Of a stretch of DNA of 8,147 bases, positions 5,401 through 8,147 are shown one piece after another (the first letter of the stretch is position 1; each line of letters begins with the position of its first letter). This DNA is from Chloroflexota bacterium. Its GTDB lineage: Bacteria; Chloroflexota; Dehalococcoidia; JACPQK01. Location: assembly GCA_016190535.1 (NCBI GenBank), contig JACPQK010000150.1, positions 1 through 8,147 on the forward strand. Direction: 5' to 3'. Made by a program: the position numbers and the translations under genes. The notes beneath the pieces are model-generated. The model saw nothing but the letters and a program-made list of their open reading frames with translations, searched no databases and had not been told where the DNA came from.

Positions 5401-6615
5401 CTATTCGAGAACGCCGCTATTCAGAAGCTCTACGAACTCCTCGTCTCCCATCCCCAGGAGCTCCCGGCAGACCAGCTCGGTATGCTGCCCCAAGAGCGGT
5501 CCGGGCCGGCTCAAAGCGCCAGGGGTAAGGGAAAGCCGGAAGGGGAAACCATCGTAGCAGTGGGTGCCGATCTCGGGGTGCTCCAGCCTCCAGAAGTGGT
5601 GCCTGTGCTGGAGCTGGGGGTCCTCATGGAGGTCGCGGGTATCCTCTACCATACCGGCGGGCACACCGGCAGCCTGTAGCCCTTTCATGGCCTGCTCTGC
5701 GGTGTGCCCCCTGGTCCATTCCGAGATGAATCGGTCTAGCTCGGTGGCATGCCGGCGTCGGCCCAGGAAGGTAGCGAAACGGGGGCCCACCGCCCAGGAG
5801 GGAGTGCCCAGGGCATGAAGGAGGCCCTGCCATTCCTGGTCGCTACGTACCGAGAGCGCCAGCCAGCGGTCATCTCCCCGACAGGGATAGGCACCATGGG
5901 GACAGGCGTAGGGAGAGGCATTCCCCAGACGCTGGACCTCCCGACCATTCTCCATGAAGTCCAGGAGGAGAGGAGCAATGAAATGGAGGGAGGCCTCTAT
6001 CTGGGAGAGGTCGATATACTGGCCCCGGCCCGTGCGCCGCCGGTAGTCCAGGGCGGACAGGATGGCGGAGGCTGCCAGGCGGGGACATATGGTATCCAGG
6101 TAGGCCCCGTAGGGGCCCACGGGTGGGCCGTCCGGCCAGCCGGTGATGTGGCTGAAGCCGGCCAGAGCGACCATCTGGGCACCAAAGCCGGGGTGCCGGG
6201 AGTCTGGCCCCGTAGCCCCCTGCTGGGAGGTACTGAAATAGATGATGTTGGGGTTCAATTGGCGTACAGCCTGGTAGTGCAGGCCCCACCTCTCCACTGT
6301 CCCCGGTGTGAAGCTCTCGGTCAGGATATCAGCCCAGGCTGCCATCCTGTGGGCCAGAGCCGGCCCCTGGGGGTGGTTCAAATTGAGGGTAACGCTGCAC
6401 TTGTTCCGGTTGAAGTTGGCGAAGTAGGCGCTACGGTCGGGGCCTGGGATACCCCGGGCGTAGGGGGGTGCCGTGCGCAGCAGGTCCAGATGATGGATGG
6501 TCTCTACCCTTACCACCGTGGCCCCGTGGTCCGCCAGGTATTTGGTGGTCATGGGTCCCACACCTACCCAGGTGAAGTCCAGCACCTTGATGCCCGCCAG
6601 GATGGGCTGCTCCAC
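5401..6615 (-). CDS. CaiB/BaiF-type (class III) CoA-transferase B
   Basis: A 404-aa class III CoA-transferase, which moves CoA between an acyl-CoA donor and a carboxylic acid acceptor in the cytoplasm through an aspartyl-CoA anhydride. Seen: N-terminal GIKVLDFTWVGVGPMTTKYLADHGA (family Rossmann start), RNKCSVTLNLNHPQG at 70-84, catalytic Asp174 in GAYLD, TGRGQYIDLSQIEAS at 195-209, and HGAYPCRGDDRWLALSV at 240-256. Asp174 lies 21 residues before TGRGQ, the spacing of Asp169 in formyl-CoA transferase Frc. The length is normal. The start is GTG at 6615, one base after the TGA of the preceding CoA-transferase, with a GGGGGT ribosome-site-like run upstream. Substrate is unknown; carnitine, oxalate, benzylsuccinate-type acids and other aromatic or aliphatic acids are all handled by this family. 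Confidence 0.93.
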   Translation of the reverse strand: MEQPILAGIKVLDFTWVGVGPMTTKYLADHGATVVRVETIHHLDLLRTAPPYARGIPGPDRSAYFANFNRNKCSVTLNLNHPQGPALAHRMAAWADILTESFTPGTVERWGLHYQAVRQLNPNIIYFSTSQQGATGPDSRHPGFGAQMVALAGFSHITGWPDGPPVGPYGAYLDTICPRLAASAILSALDYRRRTGRGQYIDLSQIEASLHFIAPLLLDFMENGREVQRLGNASPYACPHGAYPCRGDDRWLALSVRSDQEWQGLLHALGTPSWAVGPRFATFLGRRRHATELDRFISEWTRGHTAEQAMKGLQAAGVPAGMVEDTRDLHEDPQLQHRHHFWRLEHPEIGTHCYDGFPFRLSLTPGALSRPGPLLGQHTELVCRELLGMGDEEFVELLNSGVLE

Positions 6616-6616
6616 G

Positions 6617-7873
6617 TCAGATTACCCCCGCATACTTCAGGGCAGCCAGGTCCCTGAGGCTTAAGCCCAGCTCGCCACAGTAGACCTCCTGATTGTGCTC
6701 CCCGATGAGGGGCGCTCGCCGCCGCGGGGTCAGGGGGGTCTCCGTGAGACGGGCAAAGGGACCCGGGTACCGGACGGCCGTCCCCAGCTCGGGGTGCTCC
6801 ACAGGAACGAAGAACCCGCGCGCAGCGAGCTGGGGGCTGGCCGCCAGCTCGGCGATGCTCAGCACAGGGTAGAGAAGGATGCCCCGGCGCTTGGCCCCGG
6901 CATAGAGAGCGTCCTTGGTGTGGGCCATGAAGAAGTGGGAGATGGGAGCATAGAGCCGGTCCGCCTCCTCCTGGGTGACGGTGGCCCAATCGAAGCCCTT
7001 CCAGTCGTAAGCGATGAGGAACTGGGGGGCTGCACCCTCCTCCCCCATCCAGGTCGCCAGCCTCTGATTAGAGCGTTCGCCCATGACCCCCCCATGCAGG
7101 GCATAGCTTATCCAGCCGTCCTGGCATTGCCACAGGGTGCGGAGGCGCACGCCCGTGCTGCCCCTCACCCGGTACGCCCCAGTGCGCTTGGGAATCACCC
7201 GGTTTATGTCCCAGGTCTGCTGGGCATCCATCAGGGTCCACACCATCGCCTGCTGGGCGGATACGTCTACGCGCTGGCCCCGGCCTGTCAACCCCCGGTA
7301 GTGGTGGGCCAGCAGGCTGCCCACCGCCGCCTCCCCGGCAGCATTGTCATAGGCCTGGGGAAAAGATACGCGCAACGGGGGACGCTCCTGCTCGCCGGTG
7401 ACGTACATCAGTCCGCCCATGGCCTGGAGCACAATGTCGTCGGCCTGGAAATCTTGATAGGGCCCCCCCTCGCCAAAGGCCGATATGGAGGCCATGATAA
7501 GGCCGGGGTTGGCCTGGCTCAAGCTGGAGTAGCCCAGGCCCAGGGAATCCATGTAGCCTGGCCCGAAGGACTCGATAAGGAAGTGGGCGGTGGGTATAAG
7601 CCTTAACAGCAGGTTCTGCCCCTCCGGCCTGGTTAGGTCCAGGGTGACGGAGCGCTTGTTGCCGGCGTAGGCAAACCAGAAAAGGCTCTTCTCCGGCGAG
7701 GGGTCATCGTGATAGAACGGCCCCATGAGACGGGCCGGGCTACCCTGGGGAGGCTCTACCTGTAGCACGTCGGCCCCCAGGTCAGCGAGGATACGCCCAC
7801 AGAACAGCCCCCGCTCGTCGCAGAGGTCGAGGACCCGGTATCCCGAGAGAGCCCCTACATTTTGGCCGTTCAT
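6617..7873 (-). CDS. CaiB/BaiF-type (class III) CoA-transferase A
   Basis: A 418-aa class III CoA-transferase homologue, first gene of the presumed operon. Seen: GYRVLDLCDERGLFCGRILADLGADVLQVEPP at about 11-42, NKRSVTLDLTRPEGQ at 72-86, TGRGQRVDVSAQQAMVW at 196-212, and the C-terminal domain including EHPELGTAVRYPG at 359-371. The catalytic region is unusual: it reads FPQAYDNAAGEAAVG, with D176 only 20 residues before TGRGQ where 21 is usual, so whether it supplies the nucleophile is uncertain. It differs clearly from its neighbour, so the two are not a recent duplication. Adjacent pairs of this family can form two-subunit enzymes (BbsEF is the known case). ATG at 7873 has only a close AAGG as ribosome site. 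Substrate cannot be assigned. Confidence 0.92.
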   Translation of the reverse strand: MNGQNVGALSGYRVLDLCDERGLFCGRILADLGADVLQVEPPQGSPARLMGPFYHDDPSPEKSLFWFAYAGNKRSVTLDLTRPEGQNLLLRLIPTAHFLIESFGPGYMDSLGLGYSSLSQANPGLIMASISAFGEGGPYQDFQADDIVLQAMGGLMYVTGEQERPPLRVSFPQAYDNAAGEAAVGSLLAHHYRGLTGRGQRVDVSAQQAMVWTLMDAQQTWDINRVIPKRTGAYRVRGSTGVRLRTLWQCQDGWISYALHGGVMGERSNQRLATWMGEEGAAPQFLIAYDWKGFDWATVTQEEADRLYAPISHFFMAHTKDALYAGAKRRGILLYPVLSIAELAASPQLAARGFFVPVEHPELGTAVRYPGPFARLTETPLTPRRRAPLIGEHNQEVYCGELGLSLRDLAALKYAGVI

Positions 7874-7918
7874 ACGCCTTGGAATCGATGTCGCCTGCTG
7901 GCGGCCTTGGTGTCTGCC

Positions 7919-7924
7919 ATTTTA
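7919..7924 (-). promoter_or_regulatory. Possible -10 box of the CoA-transferase/cytochrome operon
   Basis: TAAAAT on the minus strand lies 45 bases upstream of the ATG at 7873. No good -35 is found at 16-18 bases, so this is either activator dependent or not the real promoter. Confidence 0.3.
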
Positions 7925-7971
7925 GCAAGTATTCGGTCTCCAAGGTAGAGCGAAATTAGGGAGGTACCCTG

Positions 7972-8060
7972 GGCTTAGCCCGGTATGAAGCCCCCGGCTT
8001 ATGGTATCAACAAAACACACCGCCTTTACGCAGGCTGGGGGGTATGTCCAGCCACTGGAC
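7972..8060. repeat. Short direct repeats and palindrome upstream of the operon
   Basis: The 274 bp after 7873 contain no convincing gene. They hold GGCTTA at 7972 and 7996, each followed by GGTAT (7982, 8003), a third GGTAT at 8041, the odd palindrome GGGCTTAGCCC (7971-7981), and the perfect 6-bp-arm palindrome GTCCAGCCACTGGAC (8046-8060). These could be regulator sites for the operon, but repeats this short also arise by chance. Confidence 0.3.
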
Positions 8061-8119
8061 TTTGAAGACTTTCTTCTGGGAGGGGACACTAAGGCATTGG
8101 ACACCGCTTGCCAGGGGCC

Positions 8120-8146
8120 TTGACAGCGTGCGGGCGCAGTTATAGC
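8120..8146 (+). promoter_or_regulatory. Possible promoter pointing off the right edge
   Basis: A perfect consensus -35 TTGACA (8120-8125) is followed 15 bases later by TATAGC (8141-8146), four of six -10 bases. The spacer is short and the window ends here, so this is only a candidate for a divergent gene beyond the edge. Confidence 0.3.
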
Positions 8147-8147
8147 A

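Noticed and set aside
5749..6657. 302-aa plus-strand open frame opposite CoA-transferase B
   Set aside because: Antisense shadow of a well-supported CoA-transferase with low-complexity Gly/Val/Gln composition and no motif.
6695..7606. 303-aa plus-strand open frame opposite CoA-transferase A
   Set aside because: Antisense shadow, same reasons; no ribosome site or recognisable domain.
7870..7920. 16-codon leader frame whose TGA overlaps the ATG of CoA-transferase A
   Set aside because: Its ATG overlaps the only -10 candidate, so it would not be transcribed from that promoter, and the peptide has no attenuator-like codon run.
7922..8104. 60-aa minus-strand open frame upstream of CoA-transferase A
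   Set aside because: No ribosome site, no coding-like composition, and it overlaps the probable control region.

Overview
The window is GC-rich, gene-dense bacterial DNA with strong Shine-Dalgarno sites. The gene content is a multiheme c-type cytochrome with a NapC/NirT-like membrane anchor, two class III (CaiB/BaiF) CoA-transferases, an ArsA/Get3-type ATPase with an HSP20-like tail, and an HExxH metallopeptidase. This mix would suit an uncultured anaerobic or facultative bacterium, for example a Chloroflexota/Dehalococcoidia-like lineage. That placement is inference from gene types; no marker gene is present.

Left part (1-1405): a plus-strand zinc metallopeptidase, cut by the window start, meets a minus-strand pair tail to tail with 3 bp between stops. 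The pair is arsA (1402-2601) and a 68-aa downstream gene whose GTG start overlaps the arsA stop (GTGA). arsA has a good sigma70-type promoter placed so close to its ATG that the mRNA should be leaderless or nearly so.

Middle (2602-3165): a 231-bp divergent regulatory region contains a 10-bp inverted repeat and a smaller palindrome. It separates arsA from a 66-aa plus-strand protein with a Gly/aromatic-rich head and a charged coiled-coil tail, which has its own promoter and a near-perfect ribosome binding site. A short convergent intergenic stretch with two hairpins follows.

Right part (3166-7873): four minus-strand genes look like one operon, read from 7873 down to 3166. These are CaiB-type CoA-transferase A, CaiB-type CoA-transferase B (1-nt gap), a 70-aa two-helix membrane protein (47-nt gap) and a 16-heme cytochrome (8-nt overlap). 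The cytochrome is the most striking object. A NapC/NirT-type membrane-anchored core carries a tail of five tandem ~56-residue di-heme units, suggesting a quinol-oxidising anchor joined to a heme wire. The CoA-transferases probably activate or exchange an organic acid, but their substrate cannot be read from sequence. A link between the acid metabolism and the electron-transfer pair is inferred only from gene order.

The last 274 bp (7874-8147) hold no convincing gene: a -10 box for the operon, some short repeats, and a TTGACA element facing off the right edge.
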